Notes: generated by a model not told the origin, from the sequence alone. DNA of 64,000 bases from ZYF759 sp046297455 (GCA_046297455.1 JBKBIT010000018.1:25957-89956); one strand, 5' to 3'; shown: positions 1-8,574, counted from the first letter of the stretch. Numbers and translations are program-made.

Positions 1-284
1 CGGTTGGGCCGCCGGTTCCAGATATGGCCCTTGTCGAGATGGGTATGCATGTCGGTGAAGGCGGGCCAGACCTGCGCGCCCTTCAGGTCGACGGCCTCGA
101 TCTCGGGCGAGGCCGCGCCGGGCGCCGCCACAACCGCGATGCGCCCGTCGGAGATGACGACATCGGCCCGGACCAGGCCCTCGCGGGCCGGTCCGGAAAA
201 GGAGGGAACGCAGACGGTGGGCAGGGTGGCGTTGCGCAGGCAGAAGGTTTCGGTCTGCGGCAGGTCGAGGAAGGATGCACTCAT
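1..284 (-). CDS. Amidohydrolase, cytosine deaminase-like (N-terminal part only)
   Basis: Only the first 94 residues lie in the window; the gene runs off the left edge. The N-terminal beta-sandwich part of an amidohydrolase is visible, ending in HTHLDKGHIW at about residues 80-89, which holds the first two metal-ligand histidines (H80, H82) in the form typical of the cytosine deaminase/CodA group. That group deaminates or opens N-heterocycles or cyclic amides in the cytoplasm; the substrate here cannot be told. The ATG at 284 lies 11 bases after the ABC permease stop, so it is the fourth gene of the importer operon and probably acts on the imported compound. The ribosome site is weak. Confidence 0.8.
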   Translation of the reverse strand, partial: MSASFLDLPQTETFCLRNATLPTVCVPSFSGPAREGLVRADVVISDGRIAVVAAPGAASPEIEAVDLKGAQVWPAFTDMHTHLDKGHIWNRRPN

Positions 285-295
285 GTTGTCTCGGT

Positions 296-1183
296 TCAGT
301 TCTCGCGGCGGACGCTGCTCTCGTGCCAGCGATGCAGCGCGAGCCAAGAAATGAAGGTGGTGACCGCGAAGATCGCAATGCCGAGCAGGGACAGAAGGAT
401 GAGCGCGGCGAAGAGGCGCGGGATGTTCAACCGGAACTGGGATTCGAGCAGCCGGAAGGCAAGGCCGGATTCCGCTCCGGCAGAGCCGGCGGCGAATTCG
501 GCAACCACGGCGGCGATCAATGCCAGCCCGCCGCCAATGCGCAGGCCTGCCATGAAATAGGGCTGCGAGGCCGGCAGCTTCAGATAAAGCAGCGTCTGCC
601 AGCGCGAGGCCCCGTACAGCTCGAAGAGGTTGAGCAGATTGTGGTCCACGCTCTTCAACCCCTGCACCATGTTGGACAGGATCGGGAAGAAGGCGACAAG
701 GAAGGCGCAGATGAGAAGCGCGGCCTGCGTGCTCGGTGCGTAGATCAGGATCAGCGGCGCAATGGCGATGATCGGGGTGACCTGCAGGATGACCGCGATC
801 GGATAGAAGGCGAGCTCCACCCATTTCGACTGGACAAGGAAGATCGCGAAGCCGACCCCGCCGATCAGCGCCAAAGCGAGCGCCATGAAGGTGATCTTTG
901 TGGTGATCATCATGGCCGGCCACAAAGTTCCCCAGTCCTCGATGAGCGCCTGGATGACCCTTGGCGGGCTCGGCAGGATGTAGGGCGGCAGGTTGTTGAT
1001 CACCACGATGGCGTGCCAGATGGCGACCACGGTGCCGAGCACGGCGAATGGCATCACGATGCGAAGGAGCTTCTCGGACAGGCTGGTGCGCGGGATGAGA
1101 ACGGCGACCGCGCTGTCGGTGCCGGCTTCGCTCGAGGCGACCGGCACCGGGGTGCCCTTTTCGATACGGCTGAGATCATTCAT
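296..1183 (-). CDS. ABC transporter permease, SsuC/TauC/ThiX type
   Basis: A 295-residue inner-membrane permease of the binding-protein-dependent type, with about six hydrophobic segments. The family EAA-like loop is recognisable around ELYGASRWQTLLYLKLPASQP, followed by a glycine-rich LRIGGGLALIAAVVAEF segment. This is the subfamily that works with NMT1/THI5-like binding proteins (sulfonate, taurine, hydroxymethylpyrimidine and related uptake). The ATG at 1183 overlaps the end of the ATPase gene by 8 bases, indicating coupling; a longer frame upstream has no support. It sits between the ATPase and the amidohydrolase genes in one minus-strand operon. Confidence 0.88.
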   Translation of the reverse strand: MNDLSRIEKGTPVPVASSEAGTDSAVAVLIPRTSLSEKLLRIVMPFAVLGTVVAIWHAIVVINNLPPYILPSPPRVIQALIEDWGTLWPAMMITTKITFMALALALIGGVGFAIFLVQSKWVELAFYPIAVILQVTPIIAIAPLILIYAPSTQAALLICAFLVAFFPILSNMVQGLKSVDHNLLNLFELYGASRWQTLLYLKLPASQPYFMAGLRIGGGLALIAAVVAEFAAGSAGAESGLAFRLLESQFRLNIPRLFAALILLSLLGIAIFAVTTFISWLALHRWHESSVRREN

Positions 1184-2024
1184 GGTCCGCGCCTCCGACA
1201 GAGATGGCCTCGAGAAGCGTCCGCGAGACCAGCGCACTCGAGGCCTGGAATTCCTCCGACGAACGATAGTGGACGTCCCGCACCTCAGCCTCCGGCATGG
1301 CAAGATCCCGGTAGACCTCGCCCGGGCGCGCACGCATGACAACGATGCGATTCGATAGATAGGTCGCTTCGTAGACCGAATGTGTGACAAATATTACGGT
1401 GACGCCGGAACGCTGCCACAGCTGCCGCACATCGTCATTGAGCTTCTGTCGGGTGATCTCGTCGAGAGCCGCAAATGGCTCGTCCATCAGCAGCAGCTTT
1501 GGTCCGGTGATCAGTGCGCGGGCGATCGAAACGCGCATCTTCATGCCGCCCGACAATTCGCGTGGATAGGCATCGGCGAAATCGGCAAGGCCGACCGACG
1601 CCAGTGTCTCCATGATCCGCTCGCGCGAGGCCGCCTTGGTTTTGCCCTGCAGCCTCAGCGGCAGGTAGACATTGCCGAACACGGTCTGCCAAGGCATCAG
1701 CGTCGGCTCCTGGAAGACAAATCCGACATCACCCTCGGGCAGGCCGCGCGAGTTGATGCGCGAGCTTGGCCAGTCGATCGTGCCCGACGACGGCCGCCCG
1801 AGCCCTGCGATGATGCGCAAGGCAGTGGACTTGCCACAGCCCGATGGCCCCAGCAGGCTCACGAATTCGCCAGCGCCGATGTCCATCGACATGTCGGAGA
1901 GGGCCAGCGTTCCGTTGGAAAAGACCTTGGTGACCGAGCGCATCTTGACGACGAGGCGCCCCTTGCCCGGTTGCTGGTCGTAGATGGGGTCCTGCTCGCG
2001 GACAGTGGCCATGGCGGCGGTCAT
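1176..2024 (-). CDS. ABC transporter ATP-binding protein, SsuB/TauB type
   Basis: A 282-residue cytoplasmic ATPase. It has a Walker A motif GPSGCGKST near residue 59, a Q-loop FVFQEPTLMPW, a signature LSGGMKMRVSIARAL, Walker B LLLMDEPFAALDE and a switch histidine in FVTHSVYEA. This is the standard nitrate/sulfonate/taurine/HMP importer class. It lies directly between the binding protein and permease genes, overlapping the permease start by 8 bases. Start chosen at the ATG at 2024; an ATG four codons inside is also possible. It energises uptake of the compound bound by the 2112-3134 product. Confidence 0.9.
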   Translation of the reverse strand: MTAAMATVREQDPIYDQQPGKGRLVVKMRSVTKVFSNGTLALSDMSMDIGAGEFVSLLGPSGCGKSTALRIIAGLGRPSSGTIDWPSSRINSRGLPEGDVGFVFQEPTLMPWQTVFGNVYLPLRLQGKTKAASRERIMETLASVGLADFADAYPRELSGGMKMRVSIARALITGPKLLLMDEPFAALDEITRQKLNDDVRQLWQRSGVTVIFVTHSVYEATYLSNRIVVMRARPGEVYRDLAMPEAEVRDVHYRSSEEFQASSALVSRTLLEAISVGGADHE

Positions 2025-2111
2025 ATGACTTCCTTCATAAGGCGGTTCCGGCGCAAGTCGCCGGAACCTTGTGTTGCGTCCACGCCAATCCGGCGTCGAC
2101 CATAGCCGGGA

Positions 2112-3134
2112 TCAGCCTTCCGGCTTCAGATCCATGCCAACGCCCTGGCAGACGAAATCGGTAGTGAAGGCCTGGGTGAAGTCGAGTGAGGCTTCGAGCA
2201 CGCCAATTTCGACCATCGTGTCGAAGAACTGCTTGTAGCGCTCCTCGACCTGGCAACCGATGCCGTATTCCAGTGCCTCGCCGGATTCGATGATGCCGAA
2301 TTCCTTCAGCTTCTCCAGCGAGTAGGCCAGCTGGCCATCGGTCATTTCCGGATTGTCGGCCTTGATCAGCTCATTGGCAGCGGCATTGTCGCCGTAGAGA
2401 TAGTTGTACCAGCCAATGATCGAGGCGTTGACGAAGCGCTGCACCAGATCTGGGTTCTCCTCCACCAGCGAGACCTGGGTGGTGATCATGGTGGAATAGG
2501 AGGAGTAACCCTCATCATCGAGCAGGAACACCTTGGGCGCCCAGCCGGTCTGCTGCTCGATCGCATAGGGTTCCGACGTCAGGTAGCCCTGCTGTGCGGA
2601 GTTGGGGTCGGCCAGGAACGGGCCGGGGTTGAACTGGTAGGGCTTGTACTGCTCGTCGCGGAAGCCGGTGCCGCGTGCCTTCATCCACTCGAAATAGGTG
2701 ATGAAGCCATCAGCACCCATGAAGATGGTTTCGAGGTTGGCGAGGTCGTCGAATTCCTCGATGCCCTGGTCGGGATGGGCCAGGATGATCTGCGGGTTCT
2801 TCTGGAAGATGGCGGCGACGTTGATCGTCGGAATGCCCTGCTTCACGGCATCGAAGGCGTCCATCGTACCGCCCATGTAGAAGTCGATGCGGCCAGTCGC
2901 GAGAAGCTGGCGGTTGGGCGATTGCGGCCCGCCCTGGACGATGGTCACGTCTAGGCCGAATTCCTCATAGGTGCCATCGGCGACGGCCTGGTAGAATCCG
3001 CCATGCTCTGCCTGGGCGCGCCAGTTGGTGCCGTAGGTGACGGCATCCAGAGCAAGCGCTGGCAAGGCAAAAGCGGTAGCGGCCGCGACTGTCAGCGCGG
3101 CAATCGAGGCGTTCATGCGAAGATGTTGGTTCAT
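2112..3134 (-). CDS. ABC transporter substrate-binding protein, NMT1/THI5-like
   Basis: A 340-residue periplasmic binding protein. A signal peptide (about residues 1-28, ending ALPALALDA) is followed by the THI5-like fold; the segment TNWRAQAEHGGFYQAVADG resembles pyrimidine (HMP-type) binders. First gene of the operon binding protein / ATPase / permease / amidohydrolase. The ATG at 3134 is preceded by AAGGGGA about 7 bases upstream; longer frames reach into the promoter and are rejected. The promoter region shared with the divergent LysR gene carries an operator also found 1.9 kb away. The ligand is unknown; an N-heterocycle is my inference from the family and the deaminase-like neighbour. 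Confidence 0.87.
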   Translation of the reverse strand: MNQHLRMNASIAALTVAAATAFALPALALDAVTYGTNWRAQAEHGGFYQAVADGTYEEFGLDVTIVQGGPQSPNRQLLATGRIDFYMGGTMDAFDAVKQGIPTINVAAIFQKNPQIILAHPDQGIEEFDDLANLETIFMGADGFITYFEWMKARGTGFRDEQYKPYQFNPGPFLADPNSAQQGYLTSEPYAIEQQTGWAPKVFLLDDEGYSSYSTMITTQVSLVEENPDLVQRFVNASIIGWYNYLYGDNAAANELIKADNPEMTDGQLAYSLEKLKEFGIIESGEALEYGIGCQVEERYKQFFDTMVEIGVLEASLDFTQAFTTDFVCQGVGMDLKPEG

Positions 3135-3211
3135 TTGACGTTCCCCTTGAAGGTCGCAGCCGGAGTGCCGGAGCTGCCTTGGGTCCGATATTGAGCCTCT
3201 TGTTCGCGTCC

Positions 3212-3258
3212 CGAAAAGCATCAAATTTCGTTCGTATTGATGCCTTGCAGGCATCAAT
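3212..3258. promoter_or_regulatory. Two-part operator, copy A (putative LysR target)
   Basis: Box 1 is CGAAAAGCATCAAATTT (3212-3228). After 8 bases comes a dyad with 9-bp arms ATTGATGCC (3236-3244) and GGCATCAAT (3250-3258) around TTGCA. The core T-N11-A (3241-3253) fits the LysR-type rule. Box 1 repeats the half site GCATCAA. The site lies between the binding-protein gene (minus) and the LysR gene (plus), with box 1 nearer the binding-protein gene. Copy B at 5109-5154 has the same box 1 and the same 8-base gap. Confidence 0.75.
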
Positions 3259-3311
3259 GTATAGAAGTTGTGCAGATGCTAAGTCTGCACGCAATTTTGG
3301 CAGGAGGGTCC

Positions 3312-4271
3312 GTGCTTCATTCCCGCAAGCTGCGCTATATCGATGAAATCGCCCGGTGCGGTTCGATCCGGAAAGCGGCCAACAGGCTCAATGTCGCCTC
3401 ATCGGCCGTCAACCGGCAGATCATCGCGCTGGAAGAGGAAATCGGCGCACCGATCTTCGAGCGGCTGCCGCGCGGCCTCAGGCTGACAGCGGCCGGCGAA
3501 CTCTATGTCGAGCACATTCGCGAGGTTCTGAAAGCCTACGGCAAGCTGGAAGCGCGCCTGCGCGGGTTGAAGACACCACAAGCCGGCAAGGTCACCATGG
3601 TCACGACGGTCGGACTGGCGGCTGGGCCTCTGGCCCAGATCGTGTCACGCTTCATCGACGAGCATCCGCGCATCCATGTCCGGCTGCGGGATGACGGTCC
3701 GGCCACCGTGCCGGTCGCGCTGCAATCGGGCGAGGTGGATATCGGCCTGGGCTTCAACCTGCCGGCAACACCCGGCCTGCGTGCCATGGCCAGCTTCGAC
3801 ATTCCCCTGGGTGCGGCGGTTGCCGCGCGTCACCCGCTGGCGCGCCAGAAAGTGGTGAAGCTGGCCGATCTGATGGGCGCGCCGCTGGTGCTGGCCCAGA
3901 CCGGCAGCAGCCTGCGCGACATGATCGACCTGGCCTTAGCGCCGCTCGGACTGCCCATCGAACCGGTGGTGGAAACCAATTCGATGGCGATGCTGAAGAA
4001 GCTGGTGAAGACAGGAAGCGGCATAAGCTTCATGAACCCGCTCGACATCCTGCCCGACACAAAGGCGGGAGAAATGGTCTTCCTGCCCTTGTCGGACACC
4101 CATGTGCGCAACCAGCCGCTGAAACTCGTTTCGCGCGTCACCTCGGCGCTCGACACCGCGACCAGCCAGTTCGTGGAATATCTGCTGGCCCGCCTCAACG
4201 AGACGATCGAAGACATGCGCGCGGCAGGCTGGCAGCTTGGCCCGGAAACGGACGTGCTTCAACCGGCGTAG
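3312..4271 (+). CDS. LysR-family transcriptional regulator
   Basis: A 319-residue LysR-type regulator. The N-terminal winged helix-turn-helix (about residues 3-62) includes GSIRKAANRLNVASSAVNRQI, followed by the linker helix and an effector-binding domain to about residue 300. Start chosen at GTG 3312 because AGGAGGG (3302-3308) is placed just upstream and the HTH begins a few residues in; the frame stays open further upstream but would run through the operator. It is divergent from the ABC operon and convergent, with a 13-base overlap, with the creatininase gene. It probably controls both divergent promoters that share the operator; the inducer is unknown. Confidence 0.88.
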   Translation: MLHSRKLRYIDEIARCGSIRKAANRLNVASSAVNRQIIALEEEIGAPIFERLPRGLRLTAAGELYVEHIREVLKAYGKLEARLRGLKTPQAGKVTMVTTVGLAAGPLAQIVSRFIDEHPRIHVRLRDDGPATVPVALQSGEVDIGLGFNLPATPGLRAMASFDIPLGAAVAARHPLARQKVVKLADLMGAPLVLAQTGSSLRDMIDLALAPLGLPIEPVVETNSMAMLKKLVKTGSGISFMNPLDILPDTKAGEMVFLPLSDTHVRNQPLKLVSRVTSALDTATSQFVEYLLARLNETIEDMRAAGWQLGPETDVLQPA

Positions 4272-5056
4272 AGATTGGAGAGCGGGTAGCGCTCGACCTC
4301 GCGCAACAGGTCGATGAAGCCCCTGGCATTGTGTTCGGCGAGCCTGCGGCCCTTGTCCGCGGTTGCCTGGCTGGCATCGCCCATGACGCCGTGCGGGTTG
4401 AGATCGTGCGCGATCCAGGCCAGCGCATGCGGCCCGGTCGGGAAGATGTGCCGGTACTCTCCCTTGATGCATTCGGCATGCGAGGTGAAGTTGCGTGCCT
4501 TGTCCATGCGGACCAGTTCCGGGCGGAAATGGAGCATCATCGAGGTCTCGCCGTCGCCGCCATGGATGCCGAACATGCGTTCGTGGTCGCTCAGCGCACC
4601 CTCGGGCACGCCGAAGCGACCCCATTGGGTCGACACCACCATCATCTGGTGGCGCACCCGCAATTCGCGACCCACGATGCTCATGATGTCGACATTGCCG
4701 CCATGCGAATTGACGATGACCAGCTTGCGGATGCCGGCTTCCGCCACCTTGGCGCCGATCGCCGTCCAGGCGCGGATCAGGAGATCGGCCTCGAACGACA
4801 GCGTTCCGGGGCCGAATACATGTTCATTCGCCTTGCCGATCTCCTGCGTCGGCAAGACCAGCACCGACAGGTCGTCCGGCAATTGCCGGCGCACTTCCGC
4901 GATCATGCCGTTGGCAATGGCCACGTCGGTGGCGAGCGGCAGGTGCGGGCCGTGCTGTTCCGTCGACGCGATGGGCAGCACGGCGATGGTGCTGTCAGGC
5001 GAGATGTCCGCGAAATCGTAGGTGTTCATCTCATTCCAGAAAAAAGGCTTGGCCAT
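4259..5056 (-). CDS. Creatininase-family amidohydrolase
   Basis: A 265-residue member of the creatininase (creatinine amidohydrolase) family, metal-dependent hydrolases of cyclic amides and related bonds. Metal-site motifs are intact: STEQHGPHLPLATD (E33, H35, D44), VNSHGGN and GIHGGDGETSMML with the later glutamate. Family members include creatininase and formamide-type hydrolases, so the substrate cannot be named. ATG at 5056 was chosen; the GTG codon immediately before it is an alternative. The gene is divergent from the AtuA-like gene, and its promoter carries operator copy B. It ends inside the last codons of the LysR gene (13-base convergent overlap). Confidence 0.85.
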   Translation of the reverse strand: MAKPFFWNEMNTYDFADISPDSTIAVLPIASTEQHGPHLPLATDVAIANGMIAEVRRQLPDDLSVLVLPTQEIGKANEHVFGPGTLSFEADLLIRAWTAIGAKVAEAGIRKLVIVNSHGGNVDIMSIVGRELRVRHQMMVVSTQWGRFGVPEGALSDHERMFGIHGGDGETSMMLHFRPELVRMDKARNFTSHAECIKGEYRHIFPTGPHALAWIAHDLNPHGVMGDASQATADKGRRLAEHNARGFIDLLREVERYPLSNLYAG

Positions 5057-5108
5057 CACGTCCCCACAGCGTTGAGCAGTCGATCAAGTAGGTCACCGAA
5101 TTGGAATG

Positions 5109-5154
5109 CGAAAAGCATCAAATTTGGCTCGGGTCGATGCCTTTTGGGCATCGA
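5109..5154. promoter_or_regulatory. Two-part operator, copy B (putative LysR target)
   Basis: Box 1 CGAAAAGCATCAAATTT (5109-5125) is identical to copy A over 17 bases. After 8 bases comes a dyad with arms TCGATGCC (5134-5141) and GGCATCGA (5147-5154) around TTTTG; T-N11-A occurs at 5138-5150. Box 1 lies 53 bases from the creatininase ATG, in the same orientation relative to that gene as copy A has to the binding-protein gene. Conserved sequence, spacing and orientation point to one regulator. Confidence 0.75.
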
Positions 5155-5275
5155 TTGACGCCCACGGCGCAACCGGCGGGGCGAACGGTGCCGGTCCGTT
5201 TCGACCGCACTCCTTCTTTGCTTCCTGGCGGCCGGGTGCTAGGCCTTGGAAAGAGTGCGGTGCATGGGAGGAGGC

Positions 5276-7093
5276 ATGAGCGAACGTCTTGTTCGCATCG
5301 GCGGTGCATCGGGAGCCTGGGGCGACAGCCCGATGGCAATCCCGCAATTGCTGACGTCGAAGCTCGATTACCTGATGATGGACTATCTGGCCGAAGTGAC
5401 CATGTCGCTTCTGGCGAGAGCGCGCCTGAAGGACCCGTCCGCCGGCTTCCCGCCGGATTTCATCGCCTATCTGAAGCCGCATCTGGCCGAGATCGTGCGA
5501 CGCGGCATCCGGATCGTCACCAATGCCGGCGGCGTCAACCCGCAAGCCTGCCGGCAGGCGCTGGAGGCCGCCTGCGCGGAGCTCGGTCTTTCGCCGCGCA
5601 TCGCGGTGGTGGAAGGCGACGACCTGATGCCGATGATCGATCGGCTGAAGGAGACCGGCATTCGCGATTTCGAGACGGGCGCGGCCATGCCGGACAGGCT
5701 TTTGACGGCGAACGCCTATCTGGGCGCCCTGCCGATCCGCGATGCGCTGGCAGCCGGCGCCGATATCGTCCTGACCGGCAGGTGCGCCGACAGCGCGCTT
5801 GCGCTGGGACCGCTGATGTTCGAGTTCGGCTGGGCGGATGACGATCATGACCGCCTGGCCGCCGGCAGTCTCGTCGGCCATCTTCTCGAATGCGGCCCGC
5901 AAGCGACAGGCGGCATCCACACCGACTGGCAGGACGTTCCCGACTGGCACAATATCGGTTACCCGATCGCCGAATGCCGGGCAGACGGCTCCTTCGTGCT
6001 GACCAAGCCGGAAGGCACGGGCGGGCTGGTGAACCCCGCCGTCATCGCGGAACAGACGCTCTATGAGGTCGGCAATCCGGCCGCCTACATGCTTCCCGAT
6101 GTCATCGTGGACCTGACCGGGGTGACCGCCTCTCAGGCCGGAAAGGATCGTGTCGAACTGCGGGGGGCGCGCGGGCGCCCGCCGACCGACAGCTACAAAG
6201 TCTCGGCCACGTGGCAGGATGGCTACCGTTCCGTCGCCACCGCCTCCATCGTGGGACCGGACGCACCGGCAAAGGCGGAACGGACCGCCGCCGAAATCCT
6301 GATCCGGGCGCGCAAGCTCTTTGCCAAACTCGGGCTCGCCGATTTCTCCTCGACCCATGTCGAGGTGCTGGGCACCGAAGCCGCCTACCCGCCGGGGCAG
6401 AGAGCGGCATGCCCGCGGGAGGTCGTGCTGCGGCTGGTCGTGATGCACCAGGACCGCCGCGCGCTCGACCTGTTTGCGCGCGAACTGGGCTCCATCGGGC
6501 TGGGCTTTGCGCCCGGCACTACCGGCATGTTCGGCGGGCGACCGAAGGCCACGCCGCAGATCAGGCTGTTTTCCTTTCTCGTCGCCAAGGATGCACTGCC
6601 CGCGCCTACGGTTCATGTCGGCACGGACGATCCCCTGGCGGTTTCCATCCCGGCGGGAACGCCAGGCAAGCCGGATGTCGCGCGCGAACCCGCGGCCGCA
6701 GAGGAGGAACCCCGGTTCGAAAGCAGGACCGTTGAGATCGAGCTGCGCCGCCTCGCCTATGCGCGGTCCGGCGACAAGGGCAACGCCGCCAACATCGCCA
6801 TCATCGCAAGACGTGAGGAATATCTGCCACTGCTGCGCCGGGAAATCACCGCCGAGCGGATGCTGTCGCATTTTGCCGGTCTCCTCGACGGGCCCTGCAC
6901 GCGCTTCGAGGTGCCGGGGCTGAACGCGATGAATTTCCTGATGCAGAATGCGCTTGGCGGCGGCGGCATGGCGTCGTCCCGGATCGACCCGCAGGGCAAG
7001 GCGTTCGGGCAGATGGCGCTCGAAATGCCGGTCTGCGTGCCGCAGGAGTGGCTGGACGCAGGCCTCCTCGACACCGCCGAGAAAACGGATTGA
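5276..7093 (+). CDS. AtuA-like protein (DUF1446 plus AtuA ferredoxin-fold domain)
   Basis: A 605-residue cytoplasmic protein. The DUF1446/AtuA domain occupies about residues 5-450 (starts VRIGGASGAWGDS; includes NAGGVNP and VLTGRCADSA). The AtuA-like ferredoxin-fold domain follows at about 485-600 (ELRRLAYARSGDKGNAANI). In some organisms these are two proteins; here they are fused. AtuA is required for acyclic terpene use in Pseudomonas, but its reaction is poorly defined and many homologues lie in other catabolic clusters. ATG 5276 has GGGAGGAGG just upstream. The enoyl-CoA hydratase gene starts 4 bases after the stop. Confidence 0.87.
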   Translation: MSERLVRIGGASGAWGDSPMAIPQLLTSKLDYLMMDYLAEVTMSLLARARLKDPSAGFPPDFIAYLKPHLAEIVRRGIRIVTNAGGVNPQACRQALEAACAELGLSPRIAVVEGDDLMPMIDRLKETGIRDFETGAAMPDRLLTANAYLGALPIRDALAAGADIVLTGRCADSALALGPLMFEFGWADDDHDRLAAGSLVGHLLECGPQATGGIHTDWQDVPDWHNIGYPIAECRADGSFVLTKPEGTGGLVNPAVIAEQTLYEVGNPAAYMLPDVIVDLTGVTASQAGKDRVELRGARGRPPTDSYKVSATWQDGYRSVATASIVGPDAPAKAERTAAEILIRARKLFAKLGLADFSSTHVEVLGTEAAYPPGQRAACPREVVLRLVVMHQDRRALDLFARELGSIGLGFAPGTTGMFGGRPKATPQIRLFSFLVAKDALPAPTVHVGTDDPLAVSIPAGTPGKPDVAREPAAAEEEPRFESRTVEIELRRLAYARSGDKGNAANIAIIARREEYLPLLRREITAERMLSHFAGLLDGPCTRFEVPGLNAMNFLMQNALGGGGMASSRIDPQGKAFGQMALEMPVCVPQEWLDAGLLDTAEKTD

Positions 7094-7097
7094 AGCC

Positions 7098-7886
7098 ATG
7101 AACGAGAATGCCGAGCCCGTCCTCGTGGAGCGCCGCGGGCGCACGCTGTGGATCACGATCAACCGGCCCGACCGCCGCAACGCCATCAACGGCGCGGTGA
7201 TCGAGCAGCTGATGGCGGCGATGGCGGCCGCCGGCAACGACCCCGAATTGCGGGCGATCGTTCTGACGGGGGCCGGCGACCAAGCGTTCTGCGCCGGCGG
7301 GGATCTCGAACAGGGCACCTCGATCTTCGGCGACCAGCTCGACGAACCCACCACCGAATTCGGGCGCCTGGCACGGCTGGCGCGCGGTGTCGGCCTGCCG
7401 GTGGTCGGGCGCATCAATGGCGCCTGCGTTGCCGGCGGCATGGGCCTCTTGGCGCTGTGCGACCTGGCGGTGAGCGCCGATCACGCCCGCTTCGGCCTGC
7501 CGGAAGCCAAGATCGGCGTGTTTCCGATGCAGGTGCAGGTCTATCTGCGCAAGCTTATCCTGCCCCGCCACATCGCCGAGCTTTGCTTAACCGGGGAACT
7601 GATCGACAGCGCCCGGGCAAGGGAGATCGGTCTGGTCAACCATGTGGTGCCGCAGGCGGAGTTGGACGCCAAGATCGACTGGCTCCTGGAGAAGCTGGAA
7701 GCCGTCTCGCCGGTTGCCATCCGCCGCGGCAAATATGCGATGGCGGCGATGGAAAACATGGGCTTTCACGAGGCGATCGCCTTTGCCGAAGGCCAGATCA
7801 TGCTGACCGCGATGACCAATGATGCCAAAGAAGGCGTCGCTGCCTTCACCGAGAAACGCAAACCGCGCTGGAGCGAACAGGGCTGA
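7098..7886 (+). CDS. Enoyl-CoA hydratase/isomerase family protein
   Basis: A 262-residue crotonase-fold protein. The oxyanion-hole segment AFCAGGDL and the second segment GACVAGGMGLLALCDLAVS are clear. The position of the first crotonase catalytic glutamate (in GGGCEL) is glycine here, while the second is kept in GLPEAKIG. This pattern also occurs in methylglutaconyl/geranoyl-CoA hydratase-like members, so hydratase activity on a branched acyl-CoA is plausible but not shown. It is translationally close to the AtuA-like gene (4-base gap) and convergent with the next GntR gene. It probably acts in the same pathway as its upstream partner. Confidence 0.87.
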   Translation: MNENAEPVLVERRGRTLWITINRPDRRNAINGAVIEQLMAAMAAAGNDPELRAIVLTGAGDQAFCAGGDLEQGTSIFGDQLDEPTTEFGRLARLARGVGLPVVGRINGACVAGGMGLLALCDLAVSADHARFGLPEAKIGVFPMQVQVYLRKLILPRHIAELCLTGELIDSARAREIGLVNHVVPQAELDAKIDWLLEKLEAVSPVAIRRGKYAMAAMENMGFHEAIAFAEGQIMLTAMTNDAKEGVAAFTEKRKPRWSEQG

Positions 7887-7920
7887 CGGGCGCGGCGAGA
7901 GCGACCGGTGCCGGGGAATT

Positions 7921-8574
7921 CTAGAGCGCGCCCTTTTCCACCAGCGCAAAGCTTCGCAGAATATCCTTCTTGACCGCGGCGGCGGCGGCCTGGGCATCGC
8001 GCTTGCGCACGGCCTCGAGGATCTCGGCGTGGATGTCGTTGCCGCGGCCGATCGCGGGACCGGCATTGCCGATCATCAGTTTCAGATAGGGGCCGTATTG
8101 CAGCCAGAGGCCCTCGACCACCGGCAGGATGACCGGCGACCGGCTCTCCTTGTAGAGCGTGAAGTGGAAGCGATGGTTCTGTTCGAGATCGGGCTGGCCG
8201 TCCGCCGGCGCGGCCTCGTCGAGGATCGCGGCAAGCGCGGTCTCGGTTGCAGGCGTCATCCGCTCCACCGCCAGTTCCGTCAGCATCGGCTCGAGCGCGA
8301 TGCGCGCGCGCATCAGGTCGGTCAACCTGTCGACATCGAAGGGCGGCACCTGCAGCTTGCGCGACGGCGTATCGACCAGCGCGCCCTCGGCGACCAGCCG
8401 CCGGACCGCCTCGCGCACCGGCGTCATGCTGGTGCCCAGCTGATCGGCCAGGCTGCGCAGGCTGAGCACGTCGGCCGGCGCAAAGGCGCCGCGCGTGAAG
8501 GCTGCGTGGAGCGCCGCGTAGACGCTCTCGCGAAGCTTCGATTGGTCGATGCGCTCGAGCACGGTTTCCCCCAT
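7921..8574 (-). CDS. GntR-family regulator, FadR/FCD subfamily
   Basis: A 217-residue regulator. The N-terminal winged helix (about residues 3-70) includes SLRSLADQLGTSMTPVREAVRRL. The C-terminal FCD all-helical ligand domain has the HRFHFTLYK segment with a metal-binding histidine pattern. ATG 8574 is used; a TTG at 8595 would add seven residues and cannot be excluded, since neither start has a strong ribosome site. It is divergent from the TIGR04076 gene and is the obvious regulator of the adjacent reductase/TRAP operon. FCD regulators usually respond to small carboxylic acids, which suits a TRAP transporter. Confidence 0.87.
   Translation of the reverse strand: MGETVLERIDQSKLRESVYAALHAAFTRGAFAPADVLSLRSLADQLGTSMTPVREAVRRLVAEGALVDTPSRKLQVPPFDVDRLTDLMRARIALEPMLTELAVERMTPATETALAAILDEAAPADGQPDLEQNHRFHFTLYKESRSPVILPVVEGLWLQYGPYLKLMIGNAGPAIGRGNDIHAEILEAVRKRDAQAAAAAVKKDILRSFALVEKGAL

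Noticed and set aside
275..2105. Long plus-strand open frames opposite the ABC importer genes
   Set aside because: They are rich in Arg, Asp, Gly and His without domain motifs and mirror clear ABC genes on the other strand, a usual effect of high GC content.
5093..7441. 782-residue minus-strand open frame across the AtuA and hydratase genes
   Set aside because: Low-complexity, no recognisable domain, and fully overlapped by well-supported plus-strand genes.
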